The notes beneath the pieces were generated by a model. It worked only from the letters and a program-made list of their open reading frames with translations, searched no databases and was not told where the DNA came from. Positions 27,724 to 37,394 of a DNA stretch of 64,000 nucleotides are shown here, piece by piece. Within the stretch, counting starts at the first letter, position 1. Each line of letters opens with the position of its first letter. The position numbers and the translations under genes are program-made. This DNA is from Bacteroidota bacterium (GTDB taxonomy: Bacteria; Bacteroidota; Ignavibacteria; UBA10030), in the NCBI GenBank assembly GCA_026416125.1, contig JAOAFT010000007.1, positions 42,291 to 106,290 of the forward strand. Reading direction: 5' to 3'.

Positions 27724-28602
27724 ATGCAAGTGCTCTATGTACTTCGTGAAGGATTCTCTGGGTTTAAAAGAACGAAAGTACCAATGATCATTGCAATTGT
27801 AACAATAAGCATTTCGCTCCTCCTCCTCAGTTTCTTTGCGATTCTGCTTTTCAATGTTGAAGCGCTCATTGAGGAGATACGTAGTAAGGTCGAGTTAGAA
27901 ACCTTTCTTAGTGAGTATTTATCTGATGAGGAAGTTGTGAAACTAAAAGCACAAATCGAGCGCATCGATGGAGTGAAGGAAGTTCAGTACATTTCAAAGG
28001 AAGATGCCGCACAAATATTTTATGATGAATTTGGAGAAGATATTTACAAAGTGTTGAACTTCAATCCATTACCAGCTTCCTTCAAGATAAAACTATATAA
28101 TGAATACAAAACGCTCGAAAAGGTTCAAAGTATCTACTATAAAATCAAGACAATCAAAGGAGTTGACGATGTTATTTATCGTAAGAAATTGCTTGAGGTA
28201 CTCGATCAACAAGCTCGTGGTTATCTGTGGATTCTCTTTGGTATCGGAGTGTTTGTCGCGCTCTCTGCAATACTCCTTGTAGCAAATACGATACGTCTTA
28301 CAATCTATGCAAAACGTACAATTATCCAGACAATGAAATTAATAGGAGCAACACGTGGTTTTATTCGTACACCATTTATCATCGAAGGTTTATTACAAGG
28401 TTTCTGTGGCGGCTTGATTGCAGTAGCTGTTGTGTTTCTCGTTGTTGAAAATCTACAGACATTCCTTACAGTACCAGTCTTTGATCTCATCAAGGTGAAA
28501 CCGTACTATTACGTTGTGATTCTTAGCACTGGTTGTTTTCTTGGTGTCTTAGGAAGCCTGATATCGGTTCGGCGATTTATTAAGACAACGGTGGTACAGT
28601 AA
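27724..28602 (+). CDS. ftsX: Cell division protein FtsX (permease-like)
   Basis: 292 residues from the ATG at 27724 (AGGAG 8 bases upstream); a GTG at 27715 overlaps pheA. Four membrane segments flank a periplasmic domain: TM1 about 20-42, then the FtsX extracellular domain with VELETFLSEYLSDEEV, then three C-terminal helices. FtsX links the cytoplasmic ATPase FtsE to periplasmic amidase activation. No ftsE is adjacent, as is common in this phylum. Confidence 0.88.
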   Translation: MQVLYVLREGFSGFKRTKVPMIIAIVTISISLLLLSFFAILLFNVEALIEEIRSKVELETFLSEYLSDEEVVKLKAQIERIDGVKEVQYISKEDAAQIFYDEFGEDIYKVLNFNPLPASFKIKLYNEYKTLEKVQSIYYKIKTIKGVDDVIYRKKLLEVLDQQARGYLWILFGIGVFVALSAILLVANTIRLTIYAKRTIIQTMKLIGATRGFIRTPFIIEGLLQGFCGGLIAVAVVFLVVENLQTFLTVPVFDLIKVKPYYYVVILSTGCFLGVLGSLISVRRFIKTTVVQ

Positions 28603-28632
28603 AATATTTTAACACAAAAGATGTATTTAAAC

Positions 28633-28661
28633 TTGTAATAAATCAAATTACTTTTTATAGT
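28633..28661 (+). promoter_or_regulatory. Sigma-70-type promoter of the TetR regulator
   Basis: TTGTAA at 28633-28638 and TATAGT at 28656-28661, spacer 17, 30 bases before the regulator ATG. Good spacing and position; predicted only. Confidence 0.5.
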
Positions 28662-28691
28662 GAATGACAATTCAGCTGTGTAGAGATATCT

Positions 28692-29282
28692 ATGAGAAAG
28701 AAAGAAGGAAATAAGGAACAAGCGATACTCAATGCGGCGATACAAGTATTTGCACAGTATGGTTACCATAAAGCAAAAGTAACAGATATTGCTGAACTTG
28801 CTGGCGTAGCAACAGGGAGTGTATATCTCTACTACGAGAACAAGGAAGCACTCCTCACAACAATCTTTGAGCAACTATGGCAAGCATACACCGCTGTTCT
28901 CCGCGAAACAGTGAAACGAACAGATATCGACCCACTTCAGAAAATCGATGCTATTGTGGATCTCTTTTTTAGCATGTTTATTTCAAATCCATCTTTAGCA
29001 CTTGTGTTTGTCAACGAACACCACCAACTAGTGAAGAATAAACGTGGAACTGTTGCTAAGTACTTTGCAGGCTTCCTTGAACTTGCTGAAGAAATTTATC
29101 GTGAAGGAGTACGAAAACACCTTTTTGATGCATCGATAGATGTAAGAATCTTTCGTGACTTTCTTACCGGAGGAATGCGAAACGTGCTCCGTCAGTGGGC
29201 GGATCATGCAACTACAACACCGTTGGATCGTATTCGTGATAATGTGAAACATTTTATCAAGCACGGGCTTATAAAGCGATAG
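28692..29282 (+). CDS. TetR/AcrR-family transcriptional regulator
   Basis: 196 residues. The N-terminal helix-turn-helix is typical: AILNAAIQVFAQYGYHKAKV then TDIAELAGVATGSVYLYYENKEALL. The C-terminal half is a ligand-binding helical domain resembling FadR-type TetR regulators. It precedes a penicillin-acylase-type hydrolase; a 15-base palindrome lies between the two genes and is a candidate operator. Ligand unknown. Confidence 0.9.
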   Translation: MRKKEGNKEQAILNAAIQVFAQYGYHKAKVTDIAELAGVATGSVYLYYENKEALLTTIFEQLWQAYTAVLRETVKRTDIDPLQKIDAIVDLFFSMFISNPSLALVFVNEHHQLVKNKRGTVAKYFAGFLELAEEIYREGVRKHLFDASIDVRIFRDFLTGGMRNVLRQWADHATTTPLDRIRDNVKHFIKHGLIKR

Positions 29283-29287
29283 AGAGA

Positions 29288-29302
29288 TGTGATTGAATCA
29301 CA
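29288..29302. promoter_or_regulatory. 15-bp palindrome, candidate TetR operator
   Basis: TGTGATT-G-AATCACA is a perfect odd palindrome 5 bases after the tetR stop and 126 bases before the acylase gene. Length and symmetry fit a TetR site. It also resembles a CRP half-site pair, but the spacer is 5 instead of 6. No T run follows, so it is not a terminator. Confidence 0.35.
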
Positions 29303-29428
29303 ACTCTACTGTGCATTGAATTGTATCGTTTTTCTATTCTCTACTCCTTTTCGTATATTACAATCTATATTGTTTCAGTATTGATGGAGTAGCATTCTGT
29401 AGGGTTGGAATAATTACTCATTGCAACG

Positions 29429-31846
29429 ATGAGACGGTCTGTTGCGATAATCATTGGAATTTGTTCAGTCCTAGTGATAGTTTGTGTTGCAGCCACTATC
29501 CTGGCGTTACAGCTTATACGACGTTCTTTCCCAACCGTTGATGGATACGAGCATGTAACTTCAATTAATCAAAGGATTAAGATTGCCCGCGATACATATG
29601 GAGTACCTCATATCGAAGCAGGTACAGAGTACGATGGTTTTTTCGCTGTAGGATATGTCCATGCTCAAGATAGGCTTTGGCAAATGGAACTTCAACGGCG
29701 GGCAGGAATGGGACGACTCTCAGAGGTCCTAGGTAAAGATGCTCTAGGAATCGATAAAATGTTCAAGACACTCGGTTTTGCTCGAATTGCTCGTGAGCTC
29801 GAATCGGTGCTTGATTCTTCTACGAGGAATGCCCTTCAGGCATATACCAATGGTGTAAATGAATATATTCGCACTCATAAAGGAAAGTATCCACTTGAAT
29901 TTGATATCCTTAGGTATGAACCTGAACCATGGTCCCTCCAACATTCACTTATTATGAGCCGATTGATGGCATGGGAATTGAACTATGCACGCTGGGTTGA
30001 TTTAACGTGTGCAGCACTTGTTGCTCGAGTTGGATACGACATGGCAAGTGAAGCGTTTCCGTACTGGGAACCGACGGCACCATTCATTCTACAGCAGCAT
30101 AAGCTATCAAATGCGACTATATCTCAGCTTAAATCGTTTTTTGATGGTGACGTTAGGTATCGAAGTCTTTGGGGAGGAGTATCGATTGCTGTTGGAAGTA
30201 ATGCCTGGGTTATCGCAGGTTCGAAAAGTACTACAGGGAAACCAATTCTTGCGAATGATCCACATCTGTTGCTTATGGTGCCAGCACGGTGGTACGAGCT
30301 TCACCTAACCACACCACATCTCGATGTTGCAGGAATGACAATCCCTGGTGTCCCCTTTGTTATAATTGGAAGAAATAGAAGTATTGCATGGGGAGTAACC
30401 AATGCAATGCTCGACGATGCTGACTTTTATATTGAAGAAGTTGATACAATACCATATCCTAGAAAGTATCGTACAGGGACTGGATGGGCACCATTGATTG
30501 TACAGGAGGATACAATTTTCATTAAAGATGATGTACCGCATGTTTTCACAATACTTAAGACAGAGAGGGGACCTATTATTAACAACTATGAACCAGGTGC
30601 AAAATTTTTCAATGAGTTAATTTCACTCCGATGGACAGGGTTTGAACGGACAAATGAACCAGGGGCGTTTTATCGCTTGAATAAAGCTACTACTTGGAGT
30701 GAGTTCACGAGTGCTTTACAGTCATTTGGAGTGCCAGCACAAAATTTTGTATATGCTGATACTGTAGGAAATATTGGATACATCATGGCTGGTGCAATTC
30801 CACTTCGAACTTACCGTGGTGTTACACTACCGTCGAATGGGTGGGAAGCTCAGAATCAATGGAAAGGTATAGTCTCTTTTGAACACAATCCACGCCTCTT
30901 CAATCCACGAGATGGGTTGATTATTACAGCGAACAATAAAATTGTAGGTGATGAATACCCATACTACCTTTCGAGTCACTGGGAACCTCCATGGCGTTCG
31001 AAACGAATCTGGAAGTGTATATCTCTGGAAGAGAAAATATCACCAGAAACCGTGGAACGTATACAAAATGATGTTTATTCATTACAAGCAGAGGAGTATG
31101 TTCCCATAATTCTTCAGGCATTCGACACTGTTACAGTACACAATCGTAGTCTGAAACTGGTGCTTGAGTATTTTCGAAGTTGGAACTACGAAACACGGAA
31201 AGAAGATGTTGCAACTACTCTCTTCGAGGTAACTCATTACTTCCTCTTACGGAATACGTTCGCTGATGAAATGGGTGAAGAACTCTTCCAGCTCTACCTT
31301 ACATTGGCAAGTACACCACTGACAGCCATCCAACGTGTCTTGGGAAATCCACAGTCACGTTGGTTCGACGATTGTACAACTTCAACAATAGAAACGAGGG
31401 ACGATATTGTACGGAAGAGTGTAGGTGATGCACTTGCATTTTTAGAAAGCAAACTTGGTGGTGAAGTAAAAGAGTGGCAATGGGGGCGAATACATACCAT
31501 TACGTTCAATCATATCTTCTCTGTTCATTCGCTGTTAGCTCGTGTGTTTAATATTGGCGCATTTGAAGTTGGGGGTACACACTCGACTATCAATGTTGGA
31601 TACTACACATTAACGAACCCATTTGCCTGTTCCGTTGGTCCATCTATGCGTCAGATAATAAATCTTGCAGATGTGAATGATACCCGTGTTGTTCTTCCGC
31701 CAGGTGAATCCGGACAAGTATTCCATCCACACTACAGTGATCAAGTACACCTCTGGTTGAATGGAGTGTATCGCCGACGGTGGATGGATCGGGAAATATC
31801 AACTCGAGAATGTATTCACACACTCATATTGGAGCCTAATAAATGA
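29429..31846 (+). CDS. Penicillin acylase family (S45) N-terminal-nucleophile hydrolase
   Basis: 805 residues with an N-terminal signal/anchor (about 5-29). The family cleaves amide-linked side chains such as acyl-homoserine lactones or beta-lactam precursors after self-processing. VPHIEAGTEYDGFFAVGYVHAQDRL opens the alpha chain. The processing site and nucleophile are Ser257 in VGSNAWV, followed by GKPILANDPHL. The beta chain contains GVPFVIIGRNRSIAWGVTN. Length fits. Acyl specificity cannot be predicted. The end overlaps the sirtuin gene by 4 bases (ATGA). Confidence 0.88.
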   Translation: MRRSVAIIIGICSVLVIVCVAATILALQLIRRSFPTVDGYEHVTSINQRIKIARDTYGVPHIEAGTEYDGFFAVGYVHAQDRLWQMELQRRAGMGRLSEVLGKDALGIDKMFKTLGFARIARELESVLDSSTRNALQAYTNGVNEYIRTHKGKYPLEFDILRYEPEPWSLQHSLIMSRLMAWELNYARWVDLTCAALVARVGYDMASEAFPYWEPTAPFILQQHKLSNATISQLKSFFDGDVRYRSLWGGVSIAVGSNAWVIAGSKSTTGKPILANDPHLLLMVPARWYELHLTTPHLDVAGMTIPGVPFVIIGRNRSIAWGVTNAMLDDADFYIEEVDTIPYPRKYRTGTGWAPLIVQEDTIFIKDDVPHVFTILKTERGPIINNYEPGAKFFNELISLRWTGFERTNEPGAFYRLNKATTWSEFTSALQSFGVPAQNFVYADTVGNIGYIMAGAIPLRTYRGVTLPSNGWEAQNQWKGIVSFEHNPRLFNPRDGLIITANNKIVGDEYPYYLSSHWEPPWRSKRIWKCISLEEKISPETVERIQNDVYSLQAEEYVPIILQAFDTVTVHNRSLKLVLEYFRSWNYETRKEDVATTLFEVTHYFLLRNTFADEMGEELFQLYLTLASTPLTAIQRVLGNPQSRWFDDCTTSTIETRDDIVRKSVGDALAFLESKLGGEVKEWQWGRIHTITFNHIFSVHSLLARVFNIGAFEVGGTHSTINVGYYTLTNPFACSVGPSMRQIINLADVNDTRVVLPPGESGQVFHPHYSDQVHLWLNGVYRRRWMDREISTRECIHTLILEPNK

Positions 31847-32583
31847 AAATATCACCTACGTTGAATGAAAAACTTGCTACGGTCCAGCGTGTTTGTATTT
31901 TAACAGGTGCTGGTGTATCGGCAGAAAGTGGCGTTCCAACATTTCGCGGTGAGGATGGCCTCTGGTCAAAATTAAAACCTGAAGAATTAGCAAGTTTTGA
32001 AGGGTTTATGAAAAATCCACGGAATGTATGGGCATGGTACAACCATCGAAAAGAAATTATGCATTCCGTAGAACCGAATGCGGCTCACTACGCACTTGCT
32101 ACCATGGAATCCTTCTATTCCGAGTTCACCCTTGTAACTCAGAATATAGATAACCTTCATCAGCGAGCTGGAAGTAAGCATGTGCTTGAACTCCACGGTA
32201 ATATTGAACGGAGTTACTGCATGGAGTGTGGAAAGTATTTCACAGATATTACAGTTACAGAAGAGGCTTCTGTTCCACGGTGTTCTTGCGGAGGCCTGGT
32301 ACGACCAGATGTTGTATGGTTTGGTGAAAATTTACCTGAATATGAGTACAAAGAAGCAATACGTGCAGCAAGCAACTGTGAATTATTCTTCAGCGTTGGA
32401 ACCTCAGCAGTTGTGTATCCTGCAGCATGGCTTCCACACGTTGCAAAGCAGCATGGTGCATACCTCGTTGAGATAAACATGGAGCGTACTGAATTGTCCC
32501 AATATGTGGATGAGTTGCTCCTTGGAAAAGCAGGAGAAATTTTACCATACGTAGTTGAATGTATTAAGAAAGTACGGAGTTAA
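31843..32583 (+). CDS. cobB: NAD-dependent protein deacylase (sirtuin, CobB type)
   Basis: A 246-residue class III sirtuin. The Rossmann start is ILTGAGVSAESGVPTFRG. TQNIDNLHQRAG and the catalytic His in LELHGN follow. The zinc site is C-x2-C ... CSC, ending in GGLVRPDVVWFGE. The ATGA overlap with the acylase gene means coupled translation. Substrates are acylated lysines of metabolic enzymes; the pyruvate kinase gene begins 3 bases downstream. Confidence 0.93.
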   Translation: MKISPTLNEKLATVQRVCILTGAGVSAESGVPTFRGEDGLWSKLKPEELASFEGFMKNPRNVWAWYNHRKEIMHSVEPNAAHYALATMESFYSEFTLVTQNIDNLHQRAGSKHVLELHGNIERSYCMECGKYFTDITVTEEASVPRCSCGGLVRPDVVWFGENLPEYEYKEAIRAASNCELFFSVGTSAVVYPAAWLPHVAKQHGAYLVEINMERTELSQYVDELLLGKAGEILPYVVECIKKVRS

Positions 32584-32586
32584 TCA

Positions 32587-34023
32587 ATGGCAACGAAAAA
32601 TAGAAGTGGACGAACAAAAATAATTTGTACGATTGGTCCTTCAACAGAAGCAATAGATCAAATTGTCCAACTTATTGATGCAGGCATGGATGTTGCACGA
32701 TTAAATTTTTCACATGGTACACACGATCTCCACGAGAAAATGATTAAAAATGTTCGTGAGGCTAGCAAACAACGAAATGAACACATTGCATTATTGCAGG
32801 ATCTCTGTGGACCTAAGATACGAACAGGGAGACTGAAAAAATCGCCAATTACTCTGACACCGAACTCAGAAATTACTTTCACAATCGAAGATATCCTTGG
32901 CGATGAGAATTGCCTCACAACAACTTATAAACAACTCCCGCACGATGTACAAGCAGGTGATGTCATTCTCCTTGACGATGGGAAATTACGTGTTGAGGTC
33001 ATTTCTACAACGATGACAGAAGTACGGTGTCGTGTACGTGTTGGAGGTCTACTTGGTGAGAACAAAGGGATGAACCTTCCGGGTGTTAAACTGAGCACAC
33101 CATCACTAACGGAGAAGGACCTTGAAGATCTCGAGTTTGGTGTCCAGCACGGGATTGATTACGTAGCGCTTTCGTTTGTACGTTCTGCTGATGATATACG
33201 ACTACTACGAGCACATTTACAGAAGATTGCTGAATACTATATACCAATCATTGCGAAAATTGAGATGCGCGAGGCTATTCTCGCAATCGATGAAATCATC
33301 GCTGAGTCGGACGCAATCATGGTTGCCCGAGGTGATCTTGGTGTTGAAATGCCAGCAGAAGAAGTGCCAATGTTACAGAAAATGATTGTTCGGAAGTGTA
33401 ATGAGCAAGGGAAACCGGTTATTATTGCAACTCAAATGCTCGAAACAATGATCGAAAATCCCCGCCCAACACGTGCAGAAGCGAGTGATATTGCAAATGC
33501 TGTTCTTGATGGTGCTGATGCTGTAATGCTCAGTGGAGAAACGTCTGTAGGGAAATATCCTATTGAGGCAGTCCGGATGATGGATACCATTATTCGGACA
33601 ACAGAGGAGTATATTTTTACAAAACGGAAGGAATATCGGTGCAGTTTAAATACAGGAAATGTACTCGATGCTATTGCACAATCTGCATGTTTGCTTGCCG
33701 AACACGTCAATGCCGCGGCTATTATACCAATTACCCATTCAGGAGGAACTGCACGTCGGATTAGCAGATTTCGTCCTTCATCTAAGATTATTGCTGTAAC
33801 AGGTGAAACACGTGTTTTACGGAGGCTCAATTTGGTGTGGGGTGTTCAGGGAATTGTTATTTCTGATTACATTGGGAATGCAGATGCAACACTTCAACGA
33901 GTAAAAGAGCAATTGAAAGCTCAAGGGTTTATTAAAAGCGGAGATTACATCGTTTTCACAATGGGTATTCCACTCATGGCACGTGGGATGACCGATACTA
34001 TAAATGTAGAACGTGTCGAGTAA
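32587..34023 (+). CDS. pyk: Pyruvate kinase
   Basis: 478 residues: glycolytic ATP formation from phosphoenolpyruvate. The barrel contains KIICTIGPS, DVARLNFSHG, LQDLCGPKIRTG, the active-site IAKIEMREAI and MVARGDLGVEMP, and the ADAVMLSGETSVGKYP motif. The C-terminal allosteric domain is present. Full length. Spacing of 3 bases to the sirtuin gene implies co-transcription. Confidence 0.96.
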   Translation: MATKNRSGRTKIICTIGPSTEAIDQIVQLIDAGMDVARLNFSHGTHDLHEKMIKNVREASKQRNEHIALLQDLCGPKIRTGRLKKSPITLTPNSEITFTIEDILGDENCLTTTYKQLPHDVQAGDVILLDDGKLRVEVISTTMTEVRCRVRVGGLLGENKGMNLPGVKLSTPSLTEKDLEDLEFGVQHGIDYVALSFVRSADDIRLLRAHLQKIAEYYIPIIAKIEMREAILAIDEIIAESDAIMVARGDLGVEMPAEEVPMLQKMIVRKCNEQGKPVIIATQMLETMIENPRPTRAEASDIANAVLDGADAVMLSGETSVGKYPIEAVRMMDTIIRTTEEYIFTKRKEYRCSLNTGNVLDAIAQSACLLAEHVNAAAIIPITHSGGTARRISRFRPSSKIIAVTGETRVLRRLNLVWGVQGIVISDYIGNADATLQRVKEQLKAQGFIKSGDYIVFTMGIPLMARGMTDTINVERVE

Positions 34024-34505
34024 AATACGATTACTTTACGATAGTAAACAATCTGTCAATTTACTCTTATGGTGTCGTTTAAAATCGATACAGCTTTCTA
34101 TGAAGGATAGTTGTGTTGCAATAATTATATTCATGAAACTATAAGTCTGATCGTCAGTCCACCACCAGAACTCGTGAATCAGATGTTCGTTAGTTGATTA
34201 AAGAAAGAATTCCTGTGACTTCACTGATTCACACCAGCTTCACAAAATACTTTCTTTATTGGTGTTTACCACTAGAGAATAAAATTATAAGCATGCTGGT
34301 CAATCTTTACTTACCAGTTCAATTTTATTTTTCATGGATTATAGGGTAATGGATTAAAAACGTTCTTCAATACACAGTGGATTCTATAATTCATGTGTTC
34401 TTTACAGGGACTTTTTTTATATATTCTTGTAGACTAGAATTATCTCCTGTGGGATTAGAGAGAAGCTCATTTCGGCAAGGCAACAAAGTGGAGGCTATGG
34501 ATTGA
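34024..34505 (+). other. 482-base non-coding gap before the sensor cluster
   Basis: AT-rich, with no open frame of convincing coding character and no tRNA-like fold. A 9-base inverted repeat (GTGAATCAG at 34174-34182, CTGATTCAC at 34224-34232) lies near the middle. A TATAAT at 34385-34390 lacks a good -35 element. This is the only gap over 300 bases and the natural place for the promoter of the sensor genes. It contains no sigma-54 element that I can recognise. Confidence 0.6.
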
Positions 34506-35870
34506 GTGGGGGTGTACAGTATGTTATCGAATACATTTAATAAAACACCGTTGTGGTTCATTGTAGTTTTTATAACACTACTTGCTATTCTTATTGTAAT
34601 TTATATGCCGTTTCAAATTCACGTTTTCGATGAGACTGATGTTAAGAAAATATACTACGTTGATAACATATCCCCCGCACATCAACTTCTTATTAGTCGC
34701 TTTAACGAAATGTATAGAGGTTCGATTGAGGTAGTTCCAGTCAATCTTCCATTTCATCAGTTTACAACAAATGATCGGAAAGAGATTCTCACACGGTCGT
34801 TGAGGAGTCGTAGTGATGCAATTGATGTTTTTGCGGTGGATCTGATTTGGATCCCTCGTTTTGCGAAGTGGGCGTATCCACTCAATCAGCTAATATCATC
34901 TGATGTTCTACCTACAATAAATAGTAATGCACTAAGTGTGTGTTACCAAGATGATAAATTAGTTGCCTTCCCACTATTCCTTGACATTGGAATTCTCTAT
35001 TACCGTTGTGACATTTTATGCACCATACCAGGGGGGAAGGAGTTCGAAAGAAAATTAGTAAATGGTATGACGTGGGATGATTTTATTGCTTTTGGGCGAA
35101 AGTGGTGGCGGCGCACACAAGCACCATTCTATATTTTTGCTGGTGGTGAATACGAAGGAATGATTTGTTCATTCTATGATATGGTTCCAGAATATGAATA
35201 CCTTTCAATGTTTACGGCGGGGGAGGTAAATCTTTATACACCTCGAGCTCGACGTGCATTGCAACATCTTGTTGATTGTATTCATAAGCATCGTTTTACA
35301 CCGATTGAAGTTACAACATTCGATGAGTTTGCAAGTTATCTCTACGCAAATGAACATAATGTACTTTTCTTACGGGGGTGGGTCGGATTTCATAAGCAAT
35401 ATAAAATGTTTCTAAAGGATACTTCTCACCTTAAGTACTTCGAAATTGCTCCACTCCCACATTTTCAAGGGTGTAATACCTCTACTGTCTTTGGTGGTTG
35501 GAGTCTTATGATTTCCAAGCATTCAAACCGTGTTGAAGAGGCATTGAAGTTTATTCAATTTATGTATGAGAAAGAGAGCCAGGAAATATTGTACAATTAC
35601 GGTGGGTATTTACCAGTTAACATGGCTGTGTATAGTGATAGTGTCTATATTCGACGGCACCCAGAGCTTAAAAAACTTCTTTGCTTTATGGCATGGGGAC
35701 ATCACCGACCAATGTTGGAGAACTACACACGAATATCAGAAATTATGGCTCATACATTCCATCGGGCTTTGAAGAATGAGTTCTCTGTTGATACAGCGCT
35801 TATACGCGCAACACACCAAATCAATGAAGAACGAGTGCTTCTTCGGTCTGAAAAGGAGGAAGTACCATGA
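34506..35870 (+). CDS. Membrane-anchored family 1 (sugar-type) solute-binding protein
   Basis: 454 residues from GTG 34506 (GTGGAGG upstream); an ATG at 34521 is the alternative. A hydrophobic helix (about residues 16-34) has no lipobox Cys and no clear cleavage site, so it is probably an uncleaved anchor leaving a periplasmic binding domain. The remainder has the SBP_bac_1 plan: LISRFNEMYRGSIEVVPVNL, a hinge region with VDLIWIPRFAKWAYPL, LVAFPLFLDIGILYYR, and GGWSLMISKHSNRVEEAL. No ABC permease or ATPase is adjacent. Instead it overlaps a histidine kinase gene by 4 bases, suggesting a sensory rather than transport role. Ligand probably a sugar or oligosaccharide by family. Confidence 0.8.
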   Translation: MGVYSMLSNTFNKTPLWFIVVFITLLAILIVIYMPFQIHVFDETDVKKIYYVDNISPAHQLLISRFNEMYRGSIEVVPVNLPFHQFTTNDRKEILTRSLRSRSDAIDVFAVDLIWIPRFAKWAYPLNQLISSDVLPTINSNALSVCYQDDKLVAFPLFLDIGILYYRCDILCTIPGGKEFERKLVNGMTWDDFIAFGRKWWRRTQAPFYIFAGGEYEGMICSFYDMVPEYEYLSMFTAGEVNLYTPRARRALQHLVDCIHKHRFTPIEVTTFDEFASYLYANEHNVLFLRGWVGFHKQYKMFLKDTSHLKYFEIAPLPHFQGCNTSTVFGGWSLMISKHSNRVEEALKFIQFMYEKESQEILYNYGGYLPVNMAVYSDSVYIRRHPELKKLLCFMAWGHHRPMLENYTRISEIMAHTFHRALKNEFSVDTALIRATHQINEERVLLRSEKEEVP

Positions 35871-37339
35871 AATCGAAACCAAGATTGAAAACATTTCATT
35901 TCAATTGGAAACACTTTCTTGTTATTTTTATTGTACTTCTTGCATTTCAAATAGTTATTTCACAGCTCGAGCGAAATACCTTACGAGAGTTACTCTCCGA
36001 TACGATGGACTGGTACAAGCAAAATTCTGCAGAACAGATTGCGAACTTAACAACAGTATCGATTGAGGTTTTGCTTGAAAGCGACCCTCTTGGAAGCTCA
36101 CAGAACAATAATTCTAAGGTTAAAGCACTTGTCCACGCATTGAATAGTATTCTCAAGCAACCGCTTATGAAGCGCAATGTGGAAGCAATGTGTATTATTC
36201 TCCCACACAAAGATACGTTTATTGCTGTTGACCATGGGAAGGACCTCTATTCATACTTTTTTGAACGTACTATACACACTGCATCACTTGTACCATCGTA
36301 CCAGTCAGTTGTTGAACAGTATGCTCAACTTCACCACTCAATGATGAAAACAGAACTTATTACAAGTATTCAAGAAGGTGAAAGCGTATTTCATGTTTTT
36401 GTACCGCTTGTCCCCTATGGGGAATATGTTGGTGCTGTATACCTCAGAATTCATCCTGATGTGTCTTCTATTAGTCAACAAATTGTTTCAAGCTTCAATA
36501 AAACTGTCTTTATTTTTTCTATTCTCATTCTTTTAGGTCTCCTTGCACTTTTCTATCTCTCAACGTATACAATTATGGAACGAGACGAAGCATGGGAACT
36601 ATTAGCTCGAGAACGAGAAGAACACGCCCGAGAACAAATAGCTCAGAAAAAAGAACGGTTGTTTACACAGCGTATTTACCACACTCATCACAAAGCAGAA
36701 AAGGTTATGGGATTCATTAACGAAGATATTGAAAAGCTTGCTCCCTCCAATATTGTGGAGTTAAAGCACAGAATTGCAAAGTATGCGAATTTCATTGCTC
36801 GTGTTATCTACGACATGAAGTGGTACAATCCGCCATTGAGTACAATGCGTGGACCATTCTACAACACAAATTTAAATGATGTCCTTCGCTTTATTATTGA
36901 AAATATTTTCTTACGTGTTTCATATCCTGTGGGCACAATTCAATTTCAGTACGACCTTGATGATTCACTTCCACCTGTGAATGTAAATGAGTTTGTTATT
37001 TGGGAAATTGTTGAACCTCTCATTCAGAATGCAATCGATCACTCTGGTACCGATCTTGTTGTAATTACAATCCAAACGCGTTACAATTCAACTGATCGAT
37101 GTGGTATAGTGCGTATTCGAGATAATGGAAAAGGGATACGCTCAGACTTACTTGAAAAAGATGAGAATGGAACTAGGAAACTCTTTTTAGAGCATATAAC
37201 AACAAAAGGGGAAGACCGCCATTCTGGATATGGATGTTATCTTGCATACGAAGTTGCGAAACGTTGTGGTTGGGACCTTGATGCATTTAATATGGATGAC
37301 GGAGGATGTTCTTTTGTGCTTTCAATACAGTACCAGTAA
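35867..37339 (+). CDS. Membrane sensor histidine kinase coupled to the solute-binding protein
   Basis: 490 residues. TM1 (about 16-33) and TM2 (about 213-231) bracket a roughly 180-residue periplasmic domain. A charged linker leads to a phospho-acceptor region whose histidines (272, 274, 275 in YHTHHKAEK) do not fit the usual H-E-L-R box. The HATPase is clear: N-box around Asn388 in EPLIQNAIDHS, G1 at RDNGKGI (418-424), G2 near SGYGCYLAYEVA. The ATG at 35867 overlaps the SBP stop, with AGGAGG at 35853-35858, so the two proteins are made together. The partner regulator follows 55 bases later. It probably reads the ligand state of the SBP; inference. Confidence 0.85.
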   Translation: MKSKPRLKTFHFNWKHFLVIFIVLLAFQIVISQLERNTLRELLSDTMDWYKQNSAEQIANLTTVSIEVLLESDPLGSSQNNNSKVKALVHALNSILKQPLMKRNVEAMCIILPHKDTFIAVDHGKDLYSYFFERTIHTASLVPSYQSVVEQYAQLHHSMMKTELITSIQEGESVFHVFVPLVPYGEYVGAVYLRIHPDVSSISQQIVSSFNKTVFIFSILILLGLLALFYLSTYTIMERDEAWELLAREREEHAREQIAQKKERLFTQRIYHTHHKAEKVMGFINEDIEKLAPSNIVELKHRIAKYANFIARVIYDMKWYNPPLSTMRGPFYNTNLNDVLRFIIENIFLRVSYPVGTIQFQYDLDDSLPPVNVNEFVIWEIVEPLIQNAIDHSGTDLVVITIQTRYNSTDRCGIVRIRDNGKGIRSDLLEKDENGTRKLFLEHITTKGEDRHSGYGCYLAYEVAKRCGWDLDAFNMDDGGCSFVLSIQYQ

Positions 37340-37394
37340 TGGTACATTTCTTGCTATAGTTATTATCGAGTACATAGTACATTGAGGATATACC

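Noticed and set aside
29288..29302. Palindrome after tetR as a CRP-type site
   Set aside because: CRP sites need a 6-base spacer between TGTGA and TCACA; here it is 5.
34385..34390. TATAAT upstream of the solute-binding protein gene as a promoter
   Set aside because: The bases 16-18 upstream (GTTCTT/TTCTTC) do not resemble a -35 element, and no extended -10 is present.
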